Source: Kribbella antiqua
GTDB lineage: Bacteria > Actinomycetota > Actinomycetes > Propionibacteriales > Kribbellaceae
DNA length: 64,000 bases
Direction of reading: 5' to 3'
Assembly (NCBI RefSeq): GCF_004345665.1
Contig: NZ_SLWR01000017.1
Location: forward strand, 1 to 64,000
Under the pieces are notes generated by a model that was given only the letters and a program-made list of their open reading frames with translations, was not told the origin of the DNA and searched no databases. This document shows positions 17,563 to 26,055 of this stretch, piece by piece; positions within the stretch are counted from its first letter, which is position 1, and each line of letters starts with the position of its first letter. Made by a program: the position numbers and the translations under genes.

Positions 17563-18500
17563 CCGATCTCGTCCTCGGCACGATGACCTTCGGTGACACC
17601 GTCGACCTGGACCGGGCCCGGACGATGGTCGACGTTGCTCTGGGCAACGGCATCACTGCGATCGACACCGCCAACGGGTACGCCGGCGGCCGGAGCGAGG
17701 AGATGCTCGGCGAGATCCTGCGCGGGCGGTGGGAGGAAGTCACGATCGCGACCAAGGCCGGCGTCTACCCGGGTGACGCCGGCGGCCGGCCGCTCCTGTC
17801 GGGTAAGGGAATCCGATCGTCGCTCGAAGCCAGCTTGCGCCGTCTCGGGACCGATCGGGTCGATCTCTTCTATCTGCACCAGCCGGATCGGTCGGTGCCA
17901 CTCGAGGAGACCGCGGGCGCGTTGGCCGACGCCGTACGGGACGGACTGATCGGCGCGATCGGCGTGTCCAACTACGCCGCCTGGCAGATCACAGACGTGT
18001 CCACCGCATGCGTCGCCGCCGGTGCGCCACGGCCGGTCGTCGCCCAGCAGCTGTACAACCTCGTCGCCCGCCGGATCGAGGCAGAGTACGTCGAGTACGC
18101 CGCCACACACCGCCTGGACACGATCGTCTACAACCCGCTCGGCGGTGGGCTGCTGACCGGACGGCACTCGTTCGACGACAGCCCCGACGAAGGCCGCTTC
18201 GGCTCGTCGGCGCTGTCTCAGATGTACCGGGATCGCTACTGGAGCCGTCCGCTCTTCGAGGCCGTCTCGTCGTTATCGACAATCGCGGCTGACGCGGGCC
18301 TTACGCTGCCGGAGCTTTCGCTGCGGTGGTTACTGTCCCGCGACGTCGTCACCGCCGTACTGCTCGGCGGTTCCAAGCCAGAGCAGCTGCTCAGCAACAT
18401 CGCAGCCACGCAGCAAGGGCCCTTGCCACAGGACGTCCTCGACGCCTGTGACGAAGTCGGCCGCGTGCTGTCAGGTCCCATGCCTGCTTACAACCGATGA
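17559..18500 (+). CDS. Aldo/keto reductase
   Basis: 313 residues from ATG 17559 (ATGA overlap with the ATPase). The barrel motifs are LGTMTFG, the catalytic-Asp/Tyr strand AIDTANGYAGGRSEEMLGE, Lys in IATKAG, His in LFYLHQPD, and the NADPH-binding IGVSNYAAWQI and LGGSKPEQLLSN. It resembles the YhdN/PdxI-like group that reduces sugar or sugar-derived aldehydes. In this operon it probably reduces the aldehyde produced by the neighbouring aldolase, or an imported aldose. This role is inferred from position only. Confidence 0.85.
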   Translation: MTDLVLGTMTFGDTVDLDRARTMVDVALGNGITAIDTANGYAGGRSEEMLGEILRGRWEEVTIATKAGVYPGDAGGRPLLSGKGIRSSLEASLRRLGTDRVDLFYLHQPDRSVPLEETAGALADAVRDGLIGAIGVSNYAAWQITDVSTACVAAGAPRPVVAQQLYNLVARRIEAEYVEYAATHRLDTIVYNPLGGGLLTGRHSFDDSPDEGRFGSSALSQMYRDRYWSRPLFEAVSSLSTIAADAGLTLPELSLRWLLSRDVVTAVLLGGSKPEQLLSNIAATQQGPLPQDVLDACDEVGRVLSGPMPAYNR

Positions 18501-19285
18501 CACTTGGAGAGTCCTTGCCTGTGACTGCCCGCTCCTTCACCGACAAGCTTCGCCGCCGCGACCGCGCCCTCGGCTACTGGGTCGTGCTCGACTCCCCCGT
18601 CGCGACCGAGCGCATCGCGCGCCTCGGCTACGACTACGTCTGTATCGACGCCCAGCACGGACTCATCGAGTACGCCGGGATCCTGCGCGGACTGACCGCC
18701 ATCGACGCGGGCGGAGGCTCCGTCGGCCTGGTCCGGGTCGGTGCGAACGAGCCGTTCTACATCGGCCAGGCGCTCGACGCCGGTGCAGCCGGCGTCATCG
18801 TCCCACTCGTCAACACGGCCGACGACGCGGCCCGAGCGGTCGCGGCTGCGACGTACCCGCCCGGTGGTGTCCGTTCGTACGGACCGATGCGGTCGATGTT
18901 GCGGATCGGACCGAAGCCCGCCGAGGTCAACGCGTCGATCGCCGTACTGGCGATGATCGAGACTCCCGAGGGGCTGGCGAACGTGGAGAGCATCTGCGCC
19001 GTGCCCGAACTCACGGGCGTGTACGTCGGTCCTTCGGATCTCTGCCTCGCCGTCGGCGGCGCCTATCCCGGAGACCCGGCGGTAGCGGACGTTTTCGAGG
19101 CGTCGCTGGAGCGGGTGCGGACCGCGGCGAAAGCAGCGAACGTTGCTGCAGGCATCCATACCGCTCACGGGACGATCGCCGCGCAGCGGCTGGCCGAAGG
19201 ATTCACGTTCGCTACCGTTTCCTCGGATCTCGTGCACCTCGAGCAGGCTGCAGCCGAGCACCTGCGCGTGGCGGGTGAAGGATGA
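18497..19285 (+). CDS. HpcH/HpaI-family class II aldolase
   Basis: 262 residues; the ATG at 18497 overlaps the reductase stop, while GTG 18521 (VTARSFTDKL) is an alternative start. Motifs of pyruvate-dependent metal aldolases are the base His in YVCIDAQHGLIEY, Arg in LVRVGANEP, AAGVIVPLVNTADDA, the metal ligands in MIETPEGLANVESI, and VGPSDLCLAVGG. Family members split 2-keto-3-deoxy sugar acids or homoprotocatechuate-pathway hydroxy-acids into pyruvate and an aldehyde. With the reductase beside it, a sugar-acid substrate is likely. Confidence 0.88.
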   Translation: MTLGESLPVTARSFTDKLRRRDRALGYWVVLDSPVATERIARLGYDYVCIDAQHGLIEYAGILRGLTAIDAGGGSVGLVRVGANEPFYIGQALDAGAAGVIVPLVNTADDAARAVAAATYPPGGVRSYGPMRSMLRIGPKPAEVNASIAVLAMIETPEGLANVESICAVPELTGVYVGPSDLCLAVGGAYPGDPAVADVFEASLERVRTAAKAANVAAGIHTAHGTIAAQRLAEGFTFATVSSDLVHLEQAAAEHLRVAGEG

Positions 19286-20472
19286 GCGCGCTGGAGCAGT
19301 TGGCCACGGATGGCGTCGTACGCGAGCGAGCGGACGGGCTCGGCGAGGCGTTCCTGCCGACCGAGACCGTGCAGTCGCATGCCGCGCAGCTCGCCGTACT
19401 GCCTGGTGGTGACCTGGGATGCGTCTGGTTCGGCGGGACTCAAGAAGGCGTCGCGGACATCAGCGTGTGGTTCTCACGGCTCGCACCGGGTGGCAGGTGG
19501 AGCACGCCAGTGCAGCTCAGCAACGACAACACCCGCTCGGAGCAGAACCCGCTGCTGTTCCCTGCGCCCACAGGCGAGCTCTGGTTGCTCTACACCGCGC
19601 AGCATGCAGGCGACCAGGACACCGCGGTGGTCAGGGCGCGTGTCTCCAGCGACAACGGCGTGACCTGGGGACCGATCCGGGAACTGCTCAGCTCCCCGGA
19701 CGGCGGTGTCTTCGTCCGGCAGCCGATCGTGGTCCTACCGAGTGGACGTTGGTTGCTACCGACGTTTGCCTGCGTACGGATCGAAGGTCGCAAGTGGGCA
19801 GGCGATCGGGACACCAGCAGCGTGTGGTTCTCCGACGATCAGGGCGCGTCCTGGCGGGAGGTGCCCGTGCCGGATTCGACCGGATGCGTGCACATGAACA
19901 TCGTGCCGGGTGAGCGACTCACCGCGTACTTCCGGAGCCGCTGGGCCGACAACATCTACCGCAGTACCTCGACAGACGGAATCACGTGGGAACCGCCACA
20001 GCCGACCGAGCTCCCGAACAACAACTCGTCGATCCAAGCCATCGCCCTACCCGGTGGACTGACCGCGATGGTGTTCAACGACAGCAGCCGGGCCGACGCG
20101 GTCGCGCGCCGGGTCTCGCTGTATGACGAGATCGACGACAGCGGCATCGTCGAAAGCTCGAAGCCGCGGGTGCGCGAGGTCGAGGACGCCACCGAACGGA
20201 CCGCCTTCTGGGGAGCACCACGGGCACCGCTCAGCCTCGCCGTCTCCCGCGACGACGGACTGACCTGGCCGCTCCGACGGGTGCTCGCCGACGGCGACGG
20301 CTATGCACTCTCGAACAATTCACGCGACGGTCTCAATCGCGAGCTCAGCTATCCCTCCGTGGTGATCGATGACCGCGGCGACCTCCATGTCGCGTTCACC
20401 CATCACCGCCGCGCGATCCGCTACCTTCGCCTTCCGGCCGCAAACCTCCAGGAACAATTGAATGCCGGCTGA
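19282..20472 (+). CDS. Cytoplasmic BNR-repeat (sialidase-fold) glycosidase-like protein
   Basis: 396 residues from ATG 19282 (ATGA overlap). At least four Asp-boxes mark a six-bladed sialidase-type propeller: SSDNGVTWG, SDDQGASW, STDGITW and SRDDGLTWP. A conserved pattern of this exo-sialidase-like group is also visible (QSHAAQLAVLPGGDLGCVWF, SEQNPLLFPAPTGELWLLYT). There is no signal peptide, so it should act on imported oligosaccharides inside the cell. True sialidases carry three arginines and a FRIP motif; FRIP is not evident here, so sialic acid cleavage is doubtful. Relatives include enzymes acting on rhamnose-uronic acid linkages. The substrate is open. Confidence 0.8.
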   Translation: MSALEQLATDGVVRERADGLGEAFLPTETVQSHAAQLAVLPGGDLGCVWFGGTQEGVADISVWFSRLAPGGRWSTPVQLSNDNTRSEQNPLLFPAPTGELWLLYTAQHAGDQDTAVVRARVSSDNGVTWGPIRELLSSPDGGVFVRQPIVVLPSGRWLLPTFACVRIEGRKWAGDRDTSSVWFSDDQGASWREVPVPDSTGCVHMNIVPGERLTAYFRSRWADNIYRSTSTDGITWEPPQPTELPNNNSSIQAIALPGGLTAMVFNDSSRADAVARRVSLYDEIDDSGIVESSKPRVREVEDATERTAFWGAPRAPLSLAVSRDDGLTWPLRRVLADGDGYALSNNSRDGLNRELSYPSVVIDDRGDLHVAFTHHRRAIRYLRLPAANLQEQLNAG

Positions 20473-21145
20473 CCGCACAGCCGTCATCAGCGGGGTCAGC
20501 TCCGGGATCGGGCGGGCCATCGCGGCCCACCTGCTCGCAGACGGCTGGACCGTGATCGGCCTATCCCGGCGCCAGCCCGACCTGAGCGCTCAACGCTTCA
20601 GCTGGCGACACTGCGATCTCACCCATCCCAGGAGCACAGAGGGCGCGGTCAGCGACATCGGGACCGTTCAAGCGCTCATCCACGCGGCCGGCTTCCAGGT
20701 CAGCGGCCGGCTCGGCGCCCTCGATCCCGACGACGGCACCCACATGTACGCCGTCCACGTCGACGCCGCGATTCGCCTCGCCAACAGCCTCGTCGACCGG
20801 ATAACAGCCGGCGGCCGAATCCTGCTGATCGGCAGCAGGACCGCCGTCGGCGTCGCGGGCAAGAGCCAGTACGCCGCGACGAAGGCCGCCCTGCGCGCCT
20901 TGGCACGATCCTGGGCAACGGAACTCGCGCCCCGGCGAATCACCGTCAACGTCATCGAACCCGGCCCAACCGAAACCGCAATGCTCACCGACCCCGCCAG
21001 AGCCACGACACCACCCGTCACACCACCCCTCGGCCGCCTCATCCACCCCGAAGAAGTCGCCGCCCTCGCCCACTACCTCCTCACCGACAACAGCGCCATG
21101 ATCACCGGCCAACACCTGACAATCTGCGGCGGCGCTTCCCTCTGA
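20462..21145 (+). CDS. Short-chain dehydrogenase/reductase
   Basis: 227 residues; ATG 20462 overlaps the end of the BNR gene by 11 bp. The Rossmann glycine motif is SGVSSGIGRAIAAHL, the NAG-equivalent is IHAAGF, the catalytic Ser is in LLIGSRTAVGVAGKSQ, and YAATK holds the Tyr and Lys. The C-terminal PGPTETAML, GRLIHPEEVAALAHYLL and TICGG are normal for classical SDRs. Last gene of the operon, probably oxidising or reducing a sugar hydroxyl. No gene follows on this strand for 490 bp. Confidence 0.87.
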   Translation: MPADRTAVISGVSSGIGRAIAAHLLADGWTVIGLSRRQPDLSAQRFSWRHCDLTHPRSTEGAVSDIGTVQALIHAAGFQVSGRLGALDPDDGTHMYAVHVDAAIRLANSLVDRITAGGRILLIGSRTAVGVAGKSQYAATKAALRALARSWATELAPRRITVNVIEPGPTETAMLTDPARATTPPVTPPLGRLIHPEEVAALAHYLLTDNSAMITGQHLTICGGASL

Positions 21146-21198
21146 CCGCCCCATGCGCGGCACATAACGAGGCCCAAGCGGCACAAGGCTCCGAGCCC

Positions 21199-21640
21199 TC
21201 ACACGTTCCAGCTACAGCGGCAGCACCCGTCTGGCGGCCGCCACGGATCGCGGCCACCAGCAGAACCGCCAATCCCAGGGTGGCGAAGATGGGTCGCGTC
21301 GAGTTCGGCTCTGGCGGCCTCGGCGTACTCTTTCTCGGCTTCCTTGGCCAGCGCGCGGAGCTCGGCGCGTCGTTGTTGTTGTGTGGGCTGTTTGGCCGGT
21401 GGGCGTTTGGGTGGTTGTCGGGTGGGCTTGTTGCTGCGTACGACGCGTGGCTTGATCGGTGCGAGTTTGGCCGGCGCACCGGTCTCGTCAACAACACCGA
21501 ACCGATATGCCGCAGCGCACTGGTCAGCTGACCTGAAGGCAGCAGCTGCGCTGCGCCGGGATCGACCAGGGCCGCATCCAGCGTTTCGGTGAGACGCTGT
21601 GCAACGGCGCCACTGATCGGACGGCCGAGCGATTCGCATG
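21199..21640 (-). pseudogene. Degraded gene remnant, basic/Ala-Lys-rich
   Basis: Two overlapping minus frames carry protein-like stretches: RLTETLDAALVDPGAAQLLP in one, then APIKPRVVRSNKPTRQPPKR and RRAELRALAKEAEKEYAEAA in the next. They read like one gene broken by a frameshift. I cannot name the family. It lies beside the integrase relic and may be element cargo. Confidence 0.3.
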
Positions 21641-22054
21641 GGAAGCAGCCGTCCTCACGAGAGTCTGGACCAGCTGAGGTCTGCCGCCGCTCAATTGCTC
21701 GACCTGTACCGCGTTGCCGGTAGCGACCGAGTCGAGCTGACGGACATCGCCACCCAGGCCGCCGAAGGGAGTCAGGCCGACGCGCTGGCGTGGATAACGT
21801 CACATTCGTTCCGCAAGACGACGGCGACGATCCTGGACGACGCCGGACAGAGCGCGCGGCAGATCGCGGACCAGCTCGGGCACGCGCGGCCGTCGCTGAC
21901 CCAGGACGTGTACATGGGGCGTCGGGCCAAGAACCCGGCCGCGGCGGCAGCGCTTGAGGTCGCGCTCAACAGATCTGCTGATGTGACGGCTCGGCTCGGA
22001 CACGGAGAGCCGACTGACTCCACAGACATCTACAGCCGATCGCCTGCGCGGTAG
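21638..22054 (+). pseudogene. C-terminal fragment of a tyrosine recombinase (integrase)
   Basis: From about 21785 the frame reads WITSHSFRKTTATILDDAGQ, IADQLGHARPSLTQDVYMGR and KNPAAAAALE. This contains the HxxR box, the LGH box and the nucleophilic Tyr of phage-type integrases. The sequence before it (21638-21780, SLDQLRSAAAQLLDLYRVAG...) does not look like the preceding integrase barrel. The catalytic Arg I region and the N-terminal arm-binding domain are missing. It is a relic about 0.85 kb from the tRNA-Lys gene. Confidence 0.7.
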
Positions 22055-22192
22055 CCGCTGAGGCGTCCCGGTCTCCGAGTACGCGGTGCCGAGCCGAGTT
22101 CAAGGTGTCCAGCGCGGTCTGTAGGACGCCTGGGCATCTCCGCTCGGCGGATCGATCATCTACCCCGGTCTAGCCAGGTTTAGAGGCCCGCG

Positions 22193-22726
22193 TTAGTGCG
22201 GCGCGCCTTGTGAGAGTCCAGCAAATGGTGCTCGGGCAACGCGGTACCAACCGCGCACCTCGGGGTCGTCTCCCGCCCAGAGTTCGATGGCGTCGAACCG
22301 GACGGTCAGCGGAAGGCGGATGCGCATGCCGTCGATGATGGTGTGTTTCGCCGCGTCGGGAATGTCTGAGTAGAGCAGGCTGAGATGGGGCATGAAGGGC
22401 CAAGGGTCCAGCGCCCAGGCACGCTGCGCTGCCTCGTGGAGCGCCATGAGCTGCGCGGAGGGCTCCGCCTGCAAGTACAGCGCCCGGAAGTAGGTCTGCT
22501 CGTGCCCGACAGCGGTAAACGTCAGATCAACCGGCGGCGTATCGGCAACCAGCGACCCGAGTGTCTGACCGGCCGCGTCAAGAGCAGAGTCGAAGGTGGG
22601 GGCCAGCGTCACGTGCGGGTGGAACCGGGCCGCATCCTGCTCGGCGGCCAGGCTGTCGATTGTGGCCACAAGGTGACCCCGCACCCGGCCAGCGGCGGGC
22701 ACGAGCCAGGTCATGAGCGCTGTCAT
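22193..22726 (-). CDS. 2'-5' RNA ligase / cyclic phosphodiesterase family protein
   Basis: 177 residues from ATG 22726; a GTG directly before it would add one. Two HxT/S motifs define the 2H phosphoesterase fold: FHPHVTLAP near residue 38 and MPHLSLLYS near residue 113. They are spaced as in LigT/CPDase proteins. These cleave or join 2'-linked nucleotides; plant-type CPDases open ADP-ribose 1'',2''-cyclic phosphate. The central YFRALYLQAEPS block is typical of the cyclic phosphodiesterase-like branch. Monocistronic, between the integrase relic and the tRNA gene. Confidence 0.8.
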   Translation of the reverse strand: MTALMTWLVPAAGRVRGHLVATIDSLAAEQDAARFHPHVTLAPTFDSALDAAGQTLGSLVADTPPVDLTFTAVGHEQTYFRALYLQAEPSAQLMALHEAAQRAWALDPWPFMPHLSLLYSDIPDAAKHTIIDGMRIRLPLTVRFDAIELWAGDDPEVRGWYRVARAPFAGLSQGAPH

Positions 22727-22791
22727 CACCGCGCACGTTACCCACGGGCGGCGGCAAAGGCATGGGATAAGGCATGGGAGCCGGATACACG

Positions 22792-22824
22792 AAAGCCCAG
22801 GTCAGCGCTCTGACCTGGGCTTTT
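22792..22824 (-). terminator. Terminator of the tRNA-Lys gene
   Basis: AAAGCCCAGGTCAG (22792-22805) and CTGACCTGGGCTTTT (22810-22824) form a long perfect stem with a 4-nt loop just past the tRNA 3' end. T-runs on both strands make it bidirectional. Confidence 0.8.
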
Positions 22825-22825
22825 G

Positions 22826-22898
<73 letters not shown>

Positions 22899-23288
22899 TT
22901 GTCTTGCTGTCGAACGATGAGGATCGTAGCAGGGGTCGGCGGGAGATACGAAATCGGTTATCGGGAGGCTTCCGGGTCAGGGGATGTGGGGTGGCGAGAC
23001 CCTTAGGGCGGGGGGTGGGGGGACCTAGGGCGAGTCGGGGGTGGGTAGGTAGGAACATCGGTAATTTCCCCAATGTGCGCGAACTTCGGAGCTGGGATGG
23101 TGGTCTAACCAGGTAGCCGAGGGAGGTGCATGACGATGCGACAGATCCAGATCCGCAGGAGGCCGCTCCGTACGGTCACTCGCCGTACGACGAAGCTTCT
23201 CGACCTCCGCACCCCGTCCGGCCGACCGCTCCCGTTCTGAGCCCACCACTCCCCCGTTCTGAAACGCACGACACCGAAACGCACGATC
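22899..23288. other. Gene-poor stretch upstream of the tRNA
   Basis: No convincing gene. It contains G-rich runs (around 22990-23045) and the presumed promoter regions of the leftward tRNA and the small rightward protein. Confidence 0.35.
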
Positions 23289-23507
23289 ATGAACCTCCGA
23301 CTGCACGTCCACCGCACGTTCGCCAGTGGCTGGTGCGTCGACATCGACGACGACTACGACCGTCAGCCCGACGACCCGTACTGGTGCGCCGACCACTGGC
23401 CGACCCTCCAGGACGCGATCGCCGCCGGCTGCGAGCAACTGAAGAAGCTGTCCCTCCAGGGCGCCCTCGCCCGGGTCAGCGGCCAGTACGACGTACTCGC
23501 GGCATAG
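23289..23507 (+). CDS. Small hypothetical protein
   Basis: 72 residues from ATG 23289. The sequence (MNLRLHVHRTFASGWCVDID, DPYWCADHWPTLQDAIAAGC) has balanced, protein-like composition and third-position GC typical of the genome. There are three cysteines and several Trp/His residues but no spaced zinc motif. The ribosome site is weak. I do not recognise the family. Confidence 0.45.
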   Translation: MNLRLHVHRTFASGWCVDIDDDYDRQPDDPYWCADHWPTLQDAIAAGCEQLKKLSLQGALARVSGQYDVLAA

Positions 23508-23536
23508 AAACGTCGATGTAATACCAGCGCTCTAGG

Positions 23537-23563
23537 CTGGATGTTGATCACGTCAACATCCAG
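23537..23563 (+). promoter_or_regulatory. Perfect 11-bp inverted repeat before the cupin gene
   Basis: CTGGATGTTGA (23537-23547) and TCAACATCCAG (23553-23563) are separated by 5 bp. They lie immediately before the GGAGGAG ribosome site at 23564 and just after a TAGGCT -10-like box at 23533. The placement is over or just past the transcription start, as for a repressor operator. Confidence 0.6.
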
Positions 23564-23577
23564 CGGAGGAGCCCCCA

Positions 23578-24006
23578 ATGAGTGGAGAGCCACCAGTTGT
23601 ACGTCGGCTCGACCAGCTGCCGGCGTACCTGATCTCGCCGAACGACACCGTGCGGCTGGCTGAGTTGGCGGGACCGAAGCAAGGGTCGGGCACGAGCGTG
23701 TTCCTCGAGATCTGGGAGCCGGGCGGCGCGCAGCCGCTGAACTCGCACCCGGACTCGGCGGAGATCTTCATCGTCCTCAAAGGCCAGGCGACGGCCCACA
23801 GCGACGAGCACGAGCTCACGCTCACAGCCGGCGACGTACTCGTCCTCCAGCCGGGGTCGGAGCACCGGATCCTCAACACGAGTGAGACCGACAAGCTCTA
23901 CACGATCACCGTGATGGCCGACGACGGCGGCTTCGCCAAGCTCGTCACCGACGGGACGCCCACAGCGCTGACGCCGGACGAGATCGACACCCTCATGCAA
24001 CGCTGA
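23578..24006 (+). CDS. Single-domain cupin protein
   Basis: 142 residues; ATG 23578 follows GCGGAGGAG. The cupin motifs are HPDSAEIFIVLKGQATA (metal ligands His and Glu; the first His is in NSHPDSAE) and GDVLVLQPGSEHRILN. One beta-barrel fills nearly the whole protein. Such small cupins serve as sugar isomerases, dioxygenases or binding proteins, and nothing here decides. It runs convergently into the creatininase gene with a 14-bp overlap of coding ends, and it has its own operator-like repeat. Confidence 0.82.
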   Translation: MSGEPPVVRRLDQLPAYLISPNDTVRLAELAGPKQGSGTSVFLEIWEPGGAQPLNSHPDSAEIFIVLKGQATAHSDEHELTLTAGDVLVLQPGSEHRILNTSETDKLYTITVMADDGGFAKLVTDGTPTALTPDEIDTLMQR

Positions 24007-24748
24007 AGCGGGACGCCTCCTCCAGAGCGGCCGCGGTGGTCTCCACCGCGGCCTCGAAGTGCGCCTTCCCGACCGCCGCGGTCGCACCGGTGGGATCGCC
24101 GATGTGACCCGCCGGCCCGAAGTCGTCCGACAGCCAGCCGAACGAAACCGGCATCCCGAAGCCGATCTGCTCGTACGACGTCAAGGCCTCAGGCACAGCC
24201 GGAGTCGCCAGCTCCAACCGCACCAGCTCCGGGCGCAAGTGCAGCACCATCGACGTCTCCTGGAATCCGCCGTGAATCCCCATCCCGAGCTCCGACGGTT
24301 CCGACGTACGGCCGCCGTGGTCCACCGGCACCGAAGGATGCCCGAGGAACGTCTGCAACCCGAACTCCCGCCGCAGCTCCCGGCACGCGACCTGCCCGAG
24401 GGCCGAGTTGCCGCCGTGCCCGTTGAGGAAGAACAGCCGCCGGATCGGCGTAGCCGCGAGCGACCGGCCGATGTCGATCAGCGTGCGCATCAGCGTCTCC
24501 CACGACAGCCAAATCGTCCCTGGCGCCCACGCGTGCTCGTCGGACTTGGTGTAAGCGAGTGCCGGCAGCAACAAGACCGGAGCCGCGGCGGCGGACACCG
24601 CGGCCTCTGCGACCGACGACGCGATCAGGTAGTCGGTCGACACCGGCAGGTGCGGCCCGTGCTGCTCGATCGCGCCCAGCGGCAACACCGCCACGGTGTC
24701 GGCAGACAATGCGGCGATCTCGGGGAAGGTGTGATCCACGAAGTACAT
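23993..24748 (-). CDS. Creatininase-family amidohydrolase
   Basis: 251 residues from ATG 24748, preceded by GAAGGG; the longer frame to 25060 is rejected as overlap. Family metal-binding motifs are PLGAIEQHGPHLPVSTDYLI, LNGHGGNSAL and GIHGGFQETSMVL. Creatininases open the creatinine ring; relatives hydrolyse other cyclic or formamide amides (for example in mycofactocin, riboflavin or pterin routes). As the last gene of the seven-gene minus operon, it probably performs a ring or amide hydrolysis in that pathway. The actual substrate is unknown. Confidence 0.85.
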   Translation of the reverse strand: MYFVDHTFPEIAALSADTVAVLPLGAIEQHGPHLPVSTDYLIASSVAEAAVSAAAAPVLLLPALAYTKSDEHAWAPGTIWLSWETLMRTLIDIGRSLAATPIRRLFFLNGHGGNSALGQVACRELRREFGLQTFLGHPSVPVDHGGRTSEPSELGMGIHGGFQETSMVLHLRPELVRLELATPAVPEALTSYEQIGFGMPVSFGWLSDDFGPAGHIGDPTGATAAVGKAHFEAAVETTAAALEEASRFSVA

Positions 24749-24759
24749 ACGAAAACCCT

Positions 24760-26055
24760 TCAGGCGTTGAGCTTTCCCGGATTCAGCAGGCCCTTCGGAT
24801 CTGTCCGCGGCACCGTCTCCAAGATCTGGGCGACGTGCCGGTCGACGTTCCACTGATGCGGCGAATGGATCCCGATCCCCAGGCTCTCCAGCTCGGCGAA
24901 CCCGGCCAGCACCCGCTCCTCGCTCTCGTAGTCGGCGACGAGCATCCCGATCGGCCCGTTCACGCCGAGCTCCAGGTGGATCCGGGAGTTCGGATACACC
25001 GACCGTACGGCGTCCGGGTCGTCCCACAACGGCATCCCGCCGACCTCCAGGTGGAAGCACGGATACCCGGACTGCTGCAGGAAGAAGATCGGATGGTTGT
25101 ACGACATCGTGCTCAGCCGATCGGTCTGCCCATACCCCTCCAGTACGGCGACAACGGTGCCACCCGCGGCCGTCACCAGCCGCGAAACCGACGCCACCGT
25201 GGACGCTTCGAGGATGATGCGCAAGCTGATCCGGGATGGATCAAGATCGACCGGCGCCGGCAGGTTGGCGACCAACGGAGGCTCGTCGGCCGACGCCAGT
25301 CGCGGCAGCACCGGAAGCTCCGGCAAGGCCCGGTGCACCTCGACGGCGGCGTCGTACGAGTCGAAGGACGCATAGAAGGAGACCCACTCACGCGCCTCGG
25401 CGGTACGCACGGTCAGCTCGGTGATGATGCCGGTCACGCCGTACGCATGGATATAGGCCAACGCGTCAGACCCCGACACGGCAAAGACAGAACCGCGACC
25501 GTCGCAGGGCGCGATCACGAGCTCCTCGACCCAGCCGTCCGCCGTCGTCCCGTGCTCGATCGTCCCGGTGCCGGCGCTGCCGCCGCCGATGAAGCCGCCG
25601 AGCGACGACCCCTTCGTCGACGGGAACATCCAGAGGTCGGCGCCGGCCGCGCGCACCTCGCGATCGACCACGGTCAGCCGCGCGCCGGGCTGAGTACGAA
25701 CGTATCCGTCCCCGACGTCAACCACCTTGTCCAACCCGCGCAGGTCGAGCAGGACCCCGCCGGAGAACGGCGTCGCCTGCCCGTAGTTGCCCGTGCCTGC
25801 ACCGCGTGGCGTGACCGGTACGTCGTACTCGTAGGCCAACGCGAGCAACGCCGGGATCTGCTCCGGAGATGTCGGCCGTACGGCGACATCGGCGAGGAAC
25901 CGGCCGGGCGGGATCTTCTCCATCAGGATCGGCGACAGCCGCGCCCAGTCGGCCGACACCCGGCGGATCGTCCGTGGATCGGTCGACACCACCGACGGAC
26001 CGAACTCTGCCGTGAGTACGGACGCAAATCCGGCGAGCTCAGATGTGGTCGTCAT
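24760..26055 (-). CDS. FAD-linked oxidoreductase (GlcD / D-lactate dehydrogenase type)
   Basis: 431 residues from ATG 26055, overlapping the binding-protein stop. The FAD_binding_4 (PCMH) domain occupies residues ~45-220: PVTPRGAGTGNYGQATPFSG, LDLRGLDKVVDVGDGYVRTQ and SLGGFIGGGSAGTGTIEHGT, the last holding the flavin contacts. The remainder is a shortened substrate cap. Such enzymes oxidise 2-hydroxy-acids or similar alcohols. It sits in an operon for uptake and hydrolysis of a nitrogenous compound, where it could oxidise a hydroxy-acid product. Confidence 0.85.
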   Translation of the reverse strand: MTTTSELAGFASVLTAEFGPSVVSTDPRTIRRVSADWARLSPILMEKIPPGRFLADVAVRPTSPEQIPALLALAYEYDVPVTPRGAGTGNYGQATPFSGGVLLDLRGLDKVVDVGDGYVRTQPGARLTVVDREVRAAGADLWMFPSTKGSSLGGFIGGGSAGTGTIEHGTTADGWVEELVIAPCDGRGSVFAVSGSDALAYIHAYGVTGIITELTVRTAEAREWVSFYASFDSYDAAVEVHRALPELPVLPRLASADEPPLVANLPAPVDLDPSRISLRIILEASTVASVSRLVTAAGGTVVAVLEGYGQTDRLSTMSYNHPIFFLQQSGYPCFHLEVGGMPLWDDPDAVRSVYPNSRIHLELGVNGPIGMLVADYESEERVLAGFAELESLGIGIHSPHQWNVDRHVAQILETVPRTDPKGLLNPGKLNA

